From Laspinema palackyanum D2a (lineage in GTDB: Bacteria; Cyanobacteriota; Cyanobacteriia; Cyanobacteriales; Laspinemataceae): 64,000 nt of DNA. The DNA lies in NCBI GenBank assembly GCA_025370845.1, contig JAMXFF010000004.1, positions 1 to 64,000 of the forward strand. Reading direction: 5' to 3'. The first letter of the stretch is position 1. The number at the start of each line of letters is the position of its first letter. Under the pieces are notes generated by a model, which ran no database searches, was not told where the DNA came from, and worked only from the letters and a program-made list of their open reading frames with translations. The position numbers were made by a program, and so were the translations under genes. This document shows, piece after piece, positions 27,060 through 35,248 of this stretch.

Positions 27060-27950
27060 GGGTTATTTACGTTATCTAAAGGAGGCGATCGCAATCAATG
27101 AGTCAGTATCCTTGTCTTCCGGCCTATCAAAAAGGATAGCCTGCTCAGGTACAGGACAATGATGCAATATTTTCTTGAGGTGTTCACCAATGGCATGGGG
27201 TGATATCAGGCGATCGCATCAGGATTCAATTTCCCAAGACTCATAATTTTGGAGGGTAATCCAATCCAGGTAATTTGACCAATTGTAGAGGATCTCCCTG
27301 AGTCCTCGCCTGCTCAACTTGGCGATCGGGTGTCAAAAATTTTTCTGTTGATCTCTGGGGACTGTCGGATTTCCCACCTCTGATCCCGTGGCGGTTTTAC
27401 AACGGTTTTGAACGGAAAGGCAGGGAGATTTCCCCAAATCCTGTGGGGAGTTAACATTGCGATCGCCGCCTATCAACATCACCGGAAGTTGATGGAATTA
27501 ACAGTTCCTATCCCGTTACATCCCTCTAAAGAGGTAATTCTGGTTCCATTGCCTCCGATATTGACCCTATTCCTTTAGTCTTAGAAAATTCGGCACTTTT
27601 ACCCTGGAGGAATTTTACAACAATGAATTCGGCAAACTTATGATAAAATAATCAGAAAATCCTAATCTCAAGCCAAATGAAGCATGAACCCACTCTCCTA
27701 TGCTTCCGGCATAGACCGGGTGCCGTTATTCCCAATTTTATCAATTTTTCGGAAGCTTAAAAAAACTAGGGGGCTTTATATTTAAAGGAAGTTTGTGAAA
27801 ACATCTATTAATCAATCTAAAATACAAAAAGGTAAAGAATAATCTTATCTCTGTAAGATTGAGTATCTTTACCTTCCAAAATTACAACTAGCCAATCGGT
27901 CACCCATCCGACTTTTGTACCTCTTAAATTTGTCACCTAAAAAAACAGCA
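27060..27950. other. Long intergenic region with an imperfect hairpin
   Basis: About 890 bases with no convincing gene. It becomes AT-rich towards 27950. At 27831-27873 there is a nested inverted repeat: the outer arms GGTAAAGA/TCTTTACC and inner arms AATCTTA/TAAGATT, separated by a short loop. The hairpin lies about 80 bases before the AI-2E-type gene and may be in its leader. Confidence 0.5.
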
Positions 27951-28985
27951 ATGAGCAAACCCTCTAGGCGAAACATTTGGTCACGAGTCAATAATTATAA
28001 ACTTTTACGCTATTTGCTCTTATTAACTTTAGGCTGGGCAATTATTCAAGTATTAGGGTACTTTCAAACCGTTATCGTAATTTTTATTTTTGCGGCTATT
28101 TTAGCGTTTTTGCTGAATTATCCCGTAAAATGGATTCAGAGATGGGTTCCTCATAATATTGCGGTGATTATAGTTTTTTTAACCAGTCTCCTCATATTTG
28201 GGGGACTGGCTATTACCCTAGGGGTAGCTGTCTTATCCCAAGGTCAACAATTGCTGGAACAATCTCCTGAACTCTTACAGGGTCTTTTGGATTTATTAGA
28301 TTACATTCAAGAAGTATTAGCTCGCCGGAATTTAGCATTAGATTTAACAGCCATTGAAGACCGTCTGCGAGAGGAAGCCTTGGCGGGAATTGGAGTAGGG
28401 TTGATGACGGTTCAAAAAATATTAGTTAACTTGATAGATTTAATTTTAATAGCAGTGGTTGCATTTTTCATGCTTTTAGATGGTCAACAAATTTGGAACT
28501 TATTTCTCAAACTCTTTCCCTCTCATTTGCGAACGGACGTTACCCGGTCTATTCAGAAAAATTTTCTGGGATTTTTTTGGGGCCGGTTAATCTTATCGGT
28601 ATTTTTTGCAGTGTCTTGTTTTGTGGTGTTTGTCATCCTTGATATTCCTTATCCTTTAATGTTGGCCGCAGTCGGAGGATTTTTTGATTTAATTCCCGGA
28701 ATTGGTGCGACTTTAGGAATTAGTTTAATTTCTCTAATTTTATTACCCCAAGGTATTTGGATCAGTATCAAGGTATTGGTGACTTGTATTTTACTTCAGC
28801 AGGTTGAAGAAAATCTATTGATGCCACGAATCATGAAAGATTCTATTAACGTCAACCCAGTTATTATGTTTTTAGCTTTATTAATTGGAGCAAAAGTTGC
28901 GGGTTTAATGGGAATATTTTTAGCAATTCCTATTAGTGGTGTATTAATTAATTTGGGAGAAATTGATGAAATGAAAGGAGACTAA
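27951..28985 (+). CDS. AI-2E family transporter (PerM/UPF0118 type)
   Basis: About 344 residues from the ATG at 27951 (a TTG start at 27915 is possible but gives an extra leader). It has about seven or eight hydrophobic helices with a characteristic long loop (residues 95-140) and a C-terminal conserved stretch (DLIPGIGATLGISLISLILL; VEENLLMPRIMKDSINVNPV). The family exports small molecules or ions; AI-2 transport is known only for some members. Codon use is more AT-rich than in the surroundings. A terminator follows. Confidence 0.88.
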   Translation: MSKPSRRNIWSRVNNYKLLRYLLLLTLGWAIIQVLGYFQTVIVIFIFAAILAFLLNYPVKWIQRWVPHNIAVIIVFLTSLLIFGGLAITLGVAVLSQGQQLLEQSPELLQGLLDLLDYIQEVLARRNLALDLTAIEDRLREEALAGIGVGLMTVQKILVNLIDLILIAVVAFFMLLDGQQIWNLFLKLFPSHLRTDVTRSIQKNFLGFFWGRLILSVFFAVSCFVVFVILDIPYPLMLAAVGGFFDLIPGIGATLGISLISLILLPQGIWISIKVLVTCILLQQVEENLLMPRIMKDSINVNPVIMFLALLIGAKVAGLMGIFLAIPISGVLINLGEIDEMKGD

Positions 28986-29039
28986 TAAGTTGAGTTGTAA
29001 GATAATTACAGACCAAAATTTCATCCTACTTAAAAAAAT

Positions 29040-29061
29040 AACCGGGCTTTATAGCCCGGTT
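29040..29061. terminator. Bidirectional terminator
   Basis: A 9-bp stem AACCGGGCT/AGCCCGGTT with the loop TTAT. On the minus strand it is followed by TATTTTTTTA, so it ends the M48 protease gene. It also lies after the AI-2E-type gene on the plus strand. Confidence 0.85.
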
Positions 29062-29092
29062 AACCAAAATTCAAAGAGCAATGATTGAGTGC

Positions 29093-29941
29093 TTATAACA
29101 AGGGACGGATTCTTTCTCGATAGGTGGCTCCATCTAAACCCATTCCTTGATTAGCCTGACCCGCAGGAATCATTTGTTCGAGTGCCGCAATGCGATCGCT
29201 ACTGGCCGGGTGGGTACTTAAAAAGGTCGGCGGAGAGGGTTTGCCGAGGAGTTTTTCAAAAAATTGAACTAGACCCTGAGGGGCGTAACCTGTGTTCATG
29301 AGAATGGCTAAGGCCCCGCGATCGGCCTCATATTCATGTTGGCGACTCCGGGGCCGACGGAGGGCTAATTCTACCCCAATTTGTACCGCAATATTGCTAT
29401 CTATACCAGCGGCACCGGCTAACCCTCTGGCGATGATTAACTCGCGCATTTGCCGAATGGAATGTTTGTGGACAATGTGGCCAATTTCATGACCCATTAC
29501 CCCAGCTAATTGAGCTTCATTATCCATAGCTTGGAGGAGCCCTGTGGTAACATAAACAAAACCGCCCATTGTGGCAAAAGCATTAATGCTGTCATCCTCA
29601 ACAACTTGAAAGGTGTAGGTAAGATTGGGCCGATCGCTTTGAGGCACTAACCGATCGCCTACCTCCCGAACATAGTTATTAATTTGAGTATTTCCATATC
29701 GCCTAAATTGACTACTGAGAATTTGTTGGTTGATTTGTTGACCTAGGGCAACTTCCTGGGCATCGGACATGGTACTTAGCTGAAGCACCTCAAGTCCGGG
29801 CCCAATTAACCTCCGGGCGCTAAATGCCGAACTCGGATAGGATGAACTGACGACTAAGGCGATCGCCATAATCGCAGAAATGAGCGGGTAAATCCAGCGC
29901 CGATGAACTCGATGAAACATCCAATTGTAAGGGTTAAACAT
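29093..29941 (-). CDS. M48-family metalloprotease
   Basis: A 282-residue protein with an N-terminal signal or membrane segment (residues about 17-40) and the zinc motif HEIGH at residues 151-155, followed by a third ligand Glu in HEYEADRGALAIL. The C-terminal FLSTHPASSDRIAALE is also conserved in M48B proteins. It probably degrades misfolded periplasmic or membrane proteins. Monocistronic; a terminator lies just downstream. Confidence 0.88.
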   Translation of the reverse strand: MFNPYNWMFHRVHRRWIYPLISAIMAIALVVSSSYPSSAFSARRLIGPGLEVLQLSTMSDAQEVALGQQINQQILSSQFRRYGNTQINNYVREVGDRLVPQSDRPNLTYTFQVVEDDSINAFATMGGFVYVTTGLLQAMDNEAQLAGVMGHEIGHIVHKHSIRQMRELIIARGLAGAAGIDSNIAVQIGVELALRRPRSRQHEYEADRGALAILMNTGYAPQGLVQFFEKLLGKPSPPTFLSTHPASSDRIAALEQMIPAGQANQGMGLDGATYRERIRPLL

Positions 29942-30406
29942 AATAAATGTGAGAAATGAGTGAACAAGCAGGACTGATATTGAATTGAGGTCAGGTCTTT
30001 TAACCGCGATCTTCAGGCTCCGAAAACTGAGATATCCCCTCGTCTAATCATAGGGGCAATTCATATACTGCTCTCTCTACAGATGGGGTTCCATCTTAAA
30101 AGATTCGGCGTAAGTCCTCTGTGGGATCTTTTAAGACTCAACCAAAGACCCTGATATGTTCAGGACTTCTGGACTATTTACAGTCGGTTGATTCAGTCTA
30201 ATTTCAGCATAAGCGATCGCCTCCCTCCTCATCCATTGACGAATCTGTACAACAGCAAGTTGCCATTGACAATCCCTCAGAATCCTCCTCGGGGGTTTGT
30301 AGAATTCAACAATAGGGATCCGATCAAGAGGATAGTGACTCAGAAGAGGCCCAAAGTCAGGTCCTCAGAGGTTCGAGGGGTAGCCAAAATTGCGATCGCC
30401 GCAAGA
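29942..30406. other. Intergenic stretch with no recognised gene
   Basis: About 465 bases. The short plus-strand frame 30188-30445 overlaps the next gene and is not protein-like. Nothing else was recognised. Confidence 0.5.
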
Positions 30407-30694
30407 TTAACAGGTCTCTTCAAAAACTCCCACAGGTTGGACTAATAAGGTAATACAGTGAATGCCGACAATGCGAACAGGTTCTCCGGGTCCAATGACA
30501 ATTTCGCGATCGCACCTGGCAGGCCAATAACTGCCTCTAAAATGGACTCTCCCAGTGATATAGGGACCTCGAATGATCTCATCCACAATGCCAATTTCTC
30601 CGGGCTTGCCGAGAGTATATTTTAAGTTGGGGTCTCGATATTCTTTGATTAGGGAGGGATGGGGAGTAAACAGGCTGTTTAAAAAACGAAACAT
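30407..30694 (-). CDS. NfeD-like OB-fold domain protein
   Basis: A 95-residue protein. The second half (GEIGIVDEIIRGPYITGRVH, then FRGSYWPARCD and VRIVGIHCITLLVQP) is like the C-terminal soluble domain of NfeD proteins, which assist membrane proteases or flotillins. No membrane segment is present. An associated stomatin-like protease gene is not adjacent; the nearby M48 protease is the closest candidate partner, by position only. Confidence 0.75.
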   Translation of the reverse strand: MFRFLNSLFTPHPSLIKEYRDPNLKYTLGKPGEIGIVDEIIRGPYITGRVHFRGSYWPARCDREIVIGPGEPVRIVGIHCITLLVQPVGVFEETC

Positions 30695-30898
30695 AGGATC
30701 TCGGTTGAACGCGACAATCCCACCCTAAAAGGCTTGCGAATTTTTTAGGGATGCTTCGGTGTCACTCTCTGAATTGGTTGCTGGATACGGTTCTTTTGGG
30801 GCGATCGCATCCGGTTTAATCCCAAATCCGAGTCAACTCTTGGGGATAGACTTGTGCATTTCCCAAACTGCCACATTGCACAGAAGGCGATCGCACTC

Positions 30899-31105
30899 TT
30901 ACTCCTCAACACATCCTTCAATATTGCGGGCTGCTGCGCTCGACTGCTGAAGAATCACGGGACAATCATCCTGAGTCTGCCAAAATCGATCCAGGGTGTA
31001 ATGAAGGACGATCGACCAAAATAAAATCACAAATGCCACCAAACCCAACTGTTCAGGGGAGATAAATCGTCGTAGAGGTTCTGACTGTAGCTTCTTCTCG
31101 TCCAT
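30899..31105 (-). CDS. Small single-pass membrane protein
   Basis: A 68-residue protein with a hydrophobic helix (LGLVAFVILFWSIVLHYTL) between a basic N-terminus and an acidic tail. Family not recognised. An AGGAGGT ribosome binding site lies five bases before the ATG, which supports it being a real gene. Confidence 0.5.
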   Translation of the reverse strand: MDEKKLQSEPLRRFISPEQLGLVAFVILFWSIVLHYTLDRFWQTQDDCPVILQQSSAAARNIEGCVEE

Positions 31106-31526
31106 AATACCTCCTAGTTTGGGTCATCGGCGATCGCACTGCACCTGTTGGGTTCATTCCAGGGGAATAGACCGCTCAATGGAAATCGAACGCTTTGGTG
31201 AAAAATTCCCCTATTCCATATTTTATGCTAATTTTTCAAGTTTGCGGTCTCAAAATCCTCTCGTTGACCCAGTAAAATTTAACGCTTTTTTCCGATAAAA
31301 TCCGCCCCCGTTTAAGGGATGGCTTTAGGGTTTAAATCCTAGAATGGATGAGGGGTTGACGGTACAGGGCGGGGCATGAAACCGAATCGATTCGACCGGA
31401 TTGGAACCCCTTGGTCAACATTGCCCTCTCGCCATACAAAAGAAGCGATCGCGCCTCAGTCCTCGAATAACAGAGTATAAAATAACCTGAAGCGTTCCCT
31501 ACTTGCCAATTTTCATCAGACTACCA

Positions 31527-31745
31527 TCACTGCACCTGATTGTGCAGGGAAGATGTTTTTAATGACGAGACTAATCCCGCATTAGAAACATCTTCCCCGG
31601 TCATGTGGGGAAGTCGCTTACTTTGCCCCTTAAGTTGACTGAAAATCTGGGACCAATTTAACGTTATCACTCTAGGTAATAATACACAAAATGTTACGTT
31701 AAATAAGGTCAAAAGCATAAATTCAAACCAGTTTGATAGCACCAT
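31527..31745 (-). CDS. Small membrane protein, uncertain
   Basis: A 72-residue frame with an N-terminal hydrophobic helix (FEFMLLTLFNVTFCVLLPRV) and a hydrophilic tail. The ribosome binding site AGGAGAG lies just before the ATG. No family known. The surrounding DNA (31106-31526 and 31746-32128) contains no other gene that I can support. Confidence 0.4.
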   Translation of the reverse strand: MVLSNWFEFMLLTLFNVTFCVLLPRVITLNWSQIFSQLKGQSKRLPHMTGEDVSNAGLVSSLKTSSLHNQVQ

Positions 31746-32200
31746 AAAACTCTCCTGACTAAAGCTGATGAGATAGTGAGTTTAATTATAAACCCTAGCT
31801 TAGGTGAAACGACGAAATTGGAACACTTGCAGTAATTGGAATTTCTTGTAGTTTCTATAAAAGATTCTCAAGATAAGATTGATTACGGAGGAGATTTTCT
31901 TCCCGAGTAAGTTTCTATACAGAGCAATCGTTTCAGGCTTTTGATGATTTTTTGGACATCTTGGGTTATAATCTAAATTGGTAGTCCCGTGCCTCCTCCC
32001 CTGATGTCGGAATCGGAGTGGAGAGGGAAAAGTGCAGGCCGTCTAACGCCTTATAAATCTTTTTAAATTAAGTATAAACAACCCGGGGTTTTTCTGGTCT
32101 CAACTCCCCTAGAATAGTGAGCAATCACTCAAAGATTAGGGTTTTCCAAGGAATGGCACAGTGAAGGGGAGTGAGTGTCGGGAAGCCCAATGGAAAACCC

Positions 32201-32254
32201 ATCCAAAATACACAGCAAGGTCTGCGTAAATCTGTCTTGCTGTGTATTTTGGAT
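32201..32254 (-). terminator. Long perfect hairpin downstream of the Csp-like gene
   Basis: 19-bp perfect arms (32201-32219 and 32236-32254; ATCCAAAATACACAGCAAG) with a 16-base loop. It starts 20 bases after the stop of the cysteine-rich protein gene. There is no T run, so it may be an RNA-stabilising hairpin or a transcription stop. Confidence 0.6.
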
Positions 32255-32273
32255 TATTATAAACAGAGGGCTA

Positions 32274-32603
32274 TTATCGACCGGCGGCAACGCTGGAAAT
32301 CTTCTTGAGTAGTTCCAGGGACTGACGACAGGCTTCGGCACACTTTTGACAATGTGCGTTGTCATGGGTTGCACATTCTTTCGCACAAGCTTCGCAGATG
32401 TCGATGCAGGCGCGAGAGACTTGTTCAACGAAGTTGGAACCTCGACTCATAAAACCGGCAATGGTCCAGCACATTTGAGAGCAATCTCGGCATAAGCGCG
32501 CGCAATCGGGCATATCGCCAATACATTCGTCGGCACAATGCTCGCACTGAATAGCACAATTAACGATCGCATCTATACTGGCTTGATTAATTTGATGAGG
32601 CAT
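32274..32603 (-). CDS. Four-helix bundle copper-binding protein (Csp-like, DUF326)
   Basis: A 109-residue protein with 15 cysteines in helical C-x3-C and C-x2-C spacing (VNCAIQCEHCADECIGDMPD; IDICEACAKECATHDNAHCQ). This is typical of Csp copper-storage proteins, which bind many Cu(I) ions within a four-helix bundle. No signal peptide is seen, so a cytosolic (Csp3-like) form is likely. RBS: AGGAGG before the ATG. It is divergent from the two-component genes; a TTTCAT-type direct repeat lies 118 bases upstream. Confidence 0.85.
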   Translation of the reverse strand: MPHQINQASIDAIVNCAIQCEHCADECIGDMPDCARLCRDCSQMCWTIAGFMSRGSNFVEQVSRACIDICEACAKECATHDNAHCQKCAEACRQSLELLKKISSVAAGR

Positions 32604-32720
32604 GAAAATTTTCCTCCTTTGTTTCCGATGAAGTTCTAGCCTCTACATTAATCGTTGCAGGATGGCCTGAGCATCTATCTAAAGTGTGGAACACCTTGTA
32701 TTTCTTTTGGTGGAGGGGAA

Positions 32721-32737
32721 TTTCATTTCAGTTTCAC
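32721..32737 (+). promoter_or_regulatory. Candidate response-regulator site 1 (TTTCAT-N5-TTTCAC)
   Basis: TTTCAT-TTCAG-TTTCAC, an 11-bp direct repeat. It lies between the divergent cysteine-rich protein gene (118 bases away) and the response regulator gene (235 bases away). A 9-bp inverted repeat GTGAAATAT/ATATTTCAC (32752-32760 and 32800-32808) lies just downstream. Closely similar direct repeats precede the RND adaptor and permease genes. Confidence 0.6.
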
Positions 32738-32971
32738 TTTTATATGATAATGTGAAATATTGTGGTTTTTATCCGGCAAAACCGAAATAAAAATTAGGTA
32801 TATTTCACGTTTACTTTTTGATAAAAATTAAAATAAAAACTTATTTCCACAAAAAATAGAGCGCGGTTATCTATCAATTATTAGGCCCATAAAAATTAAA
32901 AACCAGCCTTGCAGAACGGGAATTTACTGGGTTATAGTATCATGGACAGGGAGAGATAAGGGTTGATAAAT

Positions 32972-33682
32972 ATGAAGGTACTCTTAGTAGAAGATGAGCC
33001 CGATTTAGGGGCAGCGATTAAACGGACCCTAGAGCGGGAAGCTTATGTGGTAGACTGGGCCAAGGATGGCACCGAGGGTTATGAGTATATTGAGAGTTAT
33101 CGCTTGCAACCCGTAGAAACGCCTTATACCCTGGCGATATTTGATTGGTTATTACCGGCATTATCGGGGATAGAATTGTGTAAGCGCCTGCGGGCTTCGG
33201 GCAGTGCTTTACCTGTGCTAATGCTGACCGCAAAAGATAGCATGGAAGATAAAGTGGCTGGGTTAGATGCCGGGGCGGATGATTATTTAGTTAAACCCTT
33301 TGGGATGGCGGAACTATTGGCAAGATTGAGGGCATTACAGCGGCGATCGCCTCAATTGCAACCCCAGCAGATTCAGGTGGGAAATCTGACTCTTGATTAT
33401 GGAACTCGTACCCTCTATTGCCATCAGGAAACCGGGGAATCAGTGGCTATTTCAATGACCAATAAAGAGTTTCAGTTATTAGAATATTTGATGCGTCATC
33501 CCCAGCAAATTATTACTCGCGATCGCATCTTGGATCGGCTGTGGGAATTGGGGTCAGAACCCGGAAGCAATGTAGTCGCCGCCCAAATGCGCCTGCTGCG
33601 TCGCAAACTCGCCGAACAGGGTTACGATCGCCTCATAGAAACGGTTTATGGATTGGGATATCGCTTCAAAACTGAAGAATAA
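32972..33682 (+). CDS. rppA: OmpR-family response regulator of a metal-responsive two-component system (RppA/CopR type)
   Basis: About 236 residues from the ATG at 32972 (MKVLLVEDEPDLGAAIKRTL). The receiver domain has the acidic pair in EDE, the phosphorylated Asp in LAIFDWLLP (Asp58), the Thr in MLTAKD and the Lys in YLVKPFG. The C-terminal winged helix ends NVVAAQMRLLRRKLAEQGYD and YGLGYRF. RppA/NrsR-like wording is strongest in the linker and effector domain. The neighbouring targets and TTTCAT-N5-TTTCAT sites suggest a copper (CopR-like) function. The gene is 22 bases upstream of the kinase. Confidence 0.85.
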   Translation: MKVLLVEDEPDLGAAIKRTLEREAYVVDWAKDGTEGYEYIESYRLQPVETPYTLAIFDWLLPALSGIELCKRLRASGSALPVLMLTAKDSMEDKVAGLDAGADDYLVKPFGMAELLARLRALQRRSPQLQPQQIQVGNLTLDYGTRTLYCHQETGESVAISMTNKEFQLLEYLMRHPQQIITRDRILDRLWELGSEPGSNVVAAQMRLLRRKLAEQGYDRLIETVYGLGYRFKTEE

Positions 33683-33704
33683 ACCAACCGGGGAGTAAAA
33701 CAGC

Positions 33705-35051
33705 ATGAATCACAATCAACTTTTTCGACAAACTCGCTTACAACTGACTTGTTGGTATGCTGGAGTCATGGGGGTGATTTTGGGATTATGTGGGTGGGGA
33801 ATGTATGAGGCGATCGCCCACGCCCATTGGATGACCCTCGATCGCGAATTAGAATCCGTTGCGGGAACTCTCCATGATAGTTTGGAACCTGTATTGCAAG
33901 AACCGGCACAATTAGAACCGGAAGTGGGCCGATTATTGCCGGATTTATGTACTCAAAATGAGCAGTGTTGGAATAGAAAATTTAATCCCGAACGACACGC
34001 GATCGGGGCGCTTCATCAAGGCTATTATTACGTCCGTTTACTGGATTTAAACGGCAATTTAATCGCCGTAGCTGGAGTCAGTTCCGATGGATTACCCGAG
34101 ATAGAAAGTGCAGAAACATGGCAAACCCTCACCGACAGCAAAGGGACTCGATTTCATCAAATTTCTGTGGTGTTGCATACAGAAGATGGCGGAGATTGGG
34201 GCAGTCTGCAAGTCGGGAGAAGTTTGAAAGAATTTGATGACTATTTGAAGGCAGTTAAAGTGATGATGTTAATCGGATTACCCATTGCTTTATTAGGGGT
34301 GGGGACTGCCAGTTGGGGATTGGCAGGAGTTGCCATGCAGCCGATTTATCAGTCTTATCATCAAATTCAACAATTTACTGCCGATGCCGCCCATGAATTG
34401 CGAACGCCCTTAGCCGCAATTCGAGCCACAGTCGAATCCAATTTAAGAGTGGACAGCCCTAATTTTGAGGACATTATGGATACCTTAAAAACCGTTGATC
34501 GCCAAAATTTGCGCCTTTCTCAACTCGTGAATGATTTGTTATTATTATCCAGAATGGACCAACAAGAACGGCCCGTGAAATCATCCCCTTGCTGTCTGAA
34601 TGATGTGATTAGCGATGTGGAAGAAGAAATCGCTGCCTTGGCGATCGCCTCGGAAGTCAAGCTCACGACAGAGGTTCGAGTCCCGCAAGCAGTTTGGGTG
34701 AAAGGGAATGAAGAAGAACTCTATCGACTCCTGTTTAATTTAGTCAGTAACGGCATTCAATATACTCCGGCAGGAGGTGAAGTTACTCTGATTTTAGATG
34801 CCCGCGATCGCCATGCGATTATTCAAGTAAAAGATACAGGAATTGGCATTCATCCTCAAGATTTAACCCGAATTTTTGACCGTTTTTATCGAGTTAATAG
34901 TGACCGAGCTCGCCATACTGGAGGTTCGGGTTTGGGACTGGCTATTGCTAAGGCGATCGCCAAAACCCATCACGGCAATATCCAGGTGCAAAGCGAATTA
35001 AGTCAAGGGAGTTTATTTACCGTGCGACTGCCCATTTTAGAATCAGTATAG
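33705..35051 (+). CDS. rppB: Sensor histidine kinase of the metal-responsive system
   Basis: A 448-residue protein: helix 1 (about 17-36), a periplasmic sensor of about 145 residues (40-182), helix 2 (about 183-206), a short HAMP-like linker, the H-box FTADAAHELRTPLAAIRATV (His230), then an N-box (NLVSNGIQYTPAGGEVTL), D-box (DTGIGI) and G-box (GGSGLGLAIAKAIAKTHHG). The periplasmic sensor contains paired Cys (LCTQNEQCWN) and several His that could bind metal. It phosphorylates the adjacent response regulator. Confidence 0.88.
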   Translation: MNHNQLFRQTRLQLTCWYAGVMGVILGLCGWGMYEAIAHAHWMTLDRELESVAGTLHDSLEPVLQEPAQLEPEVGRLLPDLCTQNEQCWNRKFNPERHAIGALHQGYYYVRLLDLNGNLIAVAGVSSDGLPEIESAETWQTLTDSKGTRFHQISVVLHTEDGGDWGSLQVGRSLKEFDDYLKAVKVMMLIGLPIALLGVGTASWGLAGVAMQPIYQSYHQIQQFTADAAHELRTPLAAIRATVESNLRVDSPNFEDIMDTLKTVDRQNLRLSQLVNDLLLLSRMDQQERPVKSSPCCLNDVISDVEEEIAALAIASEVKLTTEVRVPQAVWVKGNEEELYRLLFNLVSNGIQYTPAGGEVTLILDARDRHAIIQVKDTGIGIHPQDLTRIFDRFYRVNSDRARHTGGSGLGLAIAKAIAKTHHGNIQVQSELSQGSLFTVRLPILESV

Positions 35052-35067
35052 CCGTAACCCGGGACAA

Positions 35068-35146
35068 AAAACCGGGTTTCTTGACCAGAAGGGTTGCTAC
35101 CGTTGCCGAGAATTGTTGAAAGAACCCGGGTTTCTAACCGTTCTTG
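35068..35146. repeat. AAACCGGGTTTCT palindromes
   Basis: Two copies, near 35068-35082 and 35130-35146, of the family also seen at 13500-13595. They lie just after the kinase gene and could act in transcript ending. Confidence 0.6.
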
Positions 35147-35172
35147 TACCGACGCCCTAAAATTAAATTAAA

Positions 35173-35189
35173 TTTCATCCTAATTTCAT
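35173..35189 (+). promoter_or_regulatory. Candidate response-regulator site 2 (TTTCAT-N5-TTTCAT)
   Basis: TTTCAT-CCTAA-TTTCAT, a perfect 11-bp-period direct repeat, 60 bases before the ATG of the RND adaptor gene. Spacing and distance match the site upstream of the permease gene at 38887. Confidence 0.75.
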
Positions 35190-35248
35190 TTTCCTCTGTC
35201 AAACTCGGGGGTGAGGTTTGATTCACCCTTACGAGATCCAGACTAATC

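Noticed and set aside
32129..32428. 99-codon minus-strand frame over the cysteine-rich protein gene
   Set aside because: It runs out of frame through the copper-binding gene and the 19-bp hairpin.
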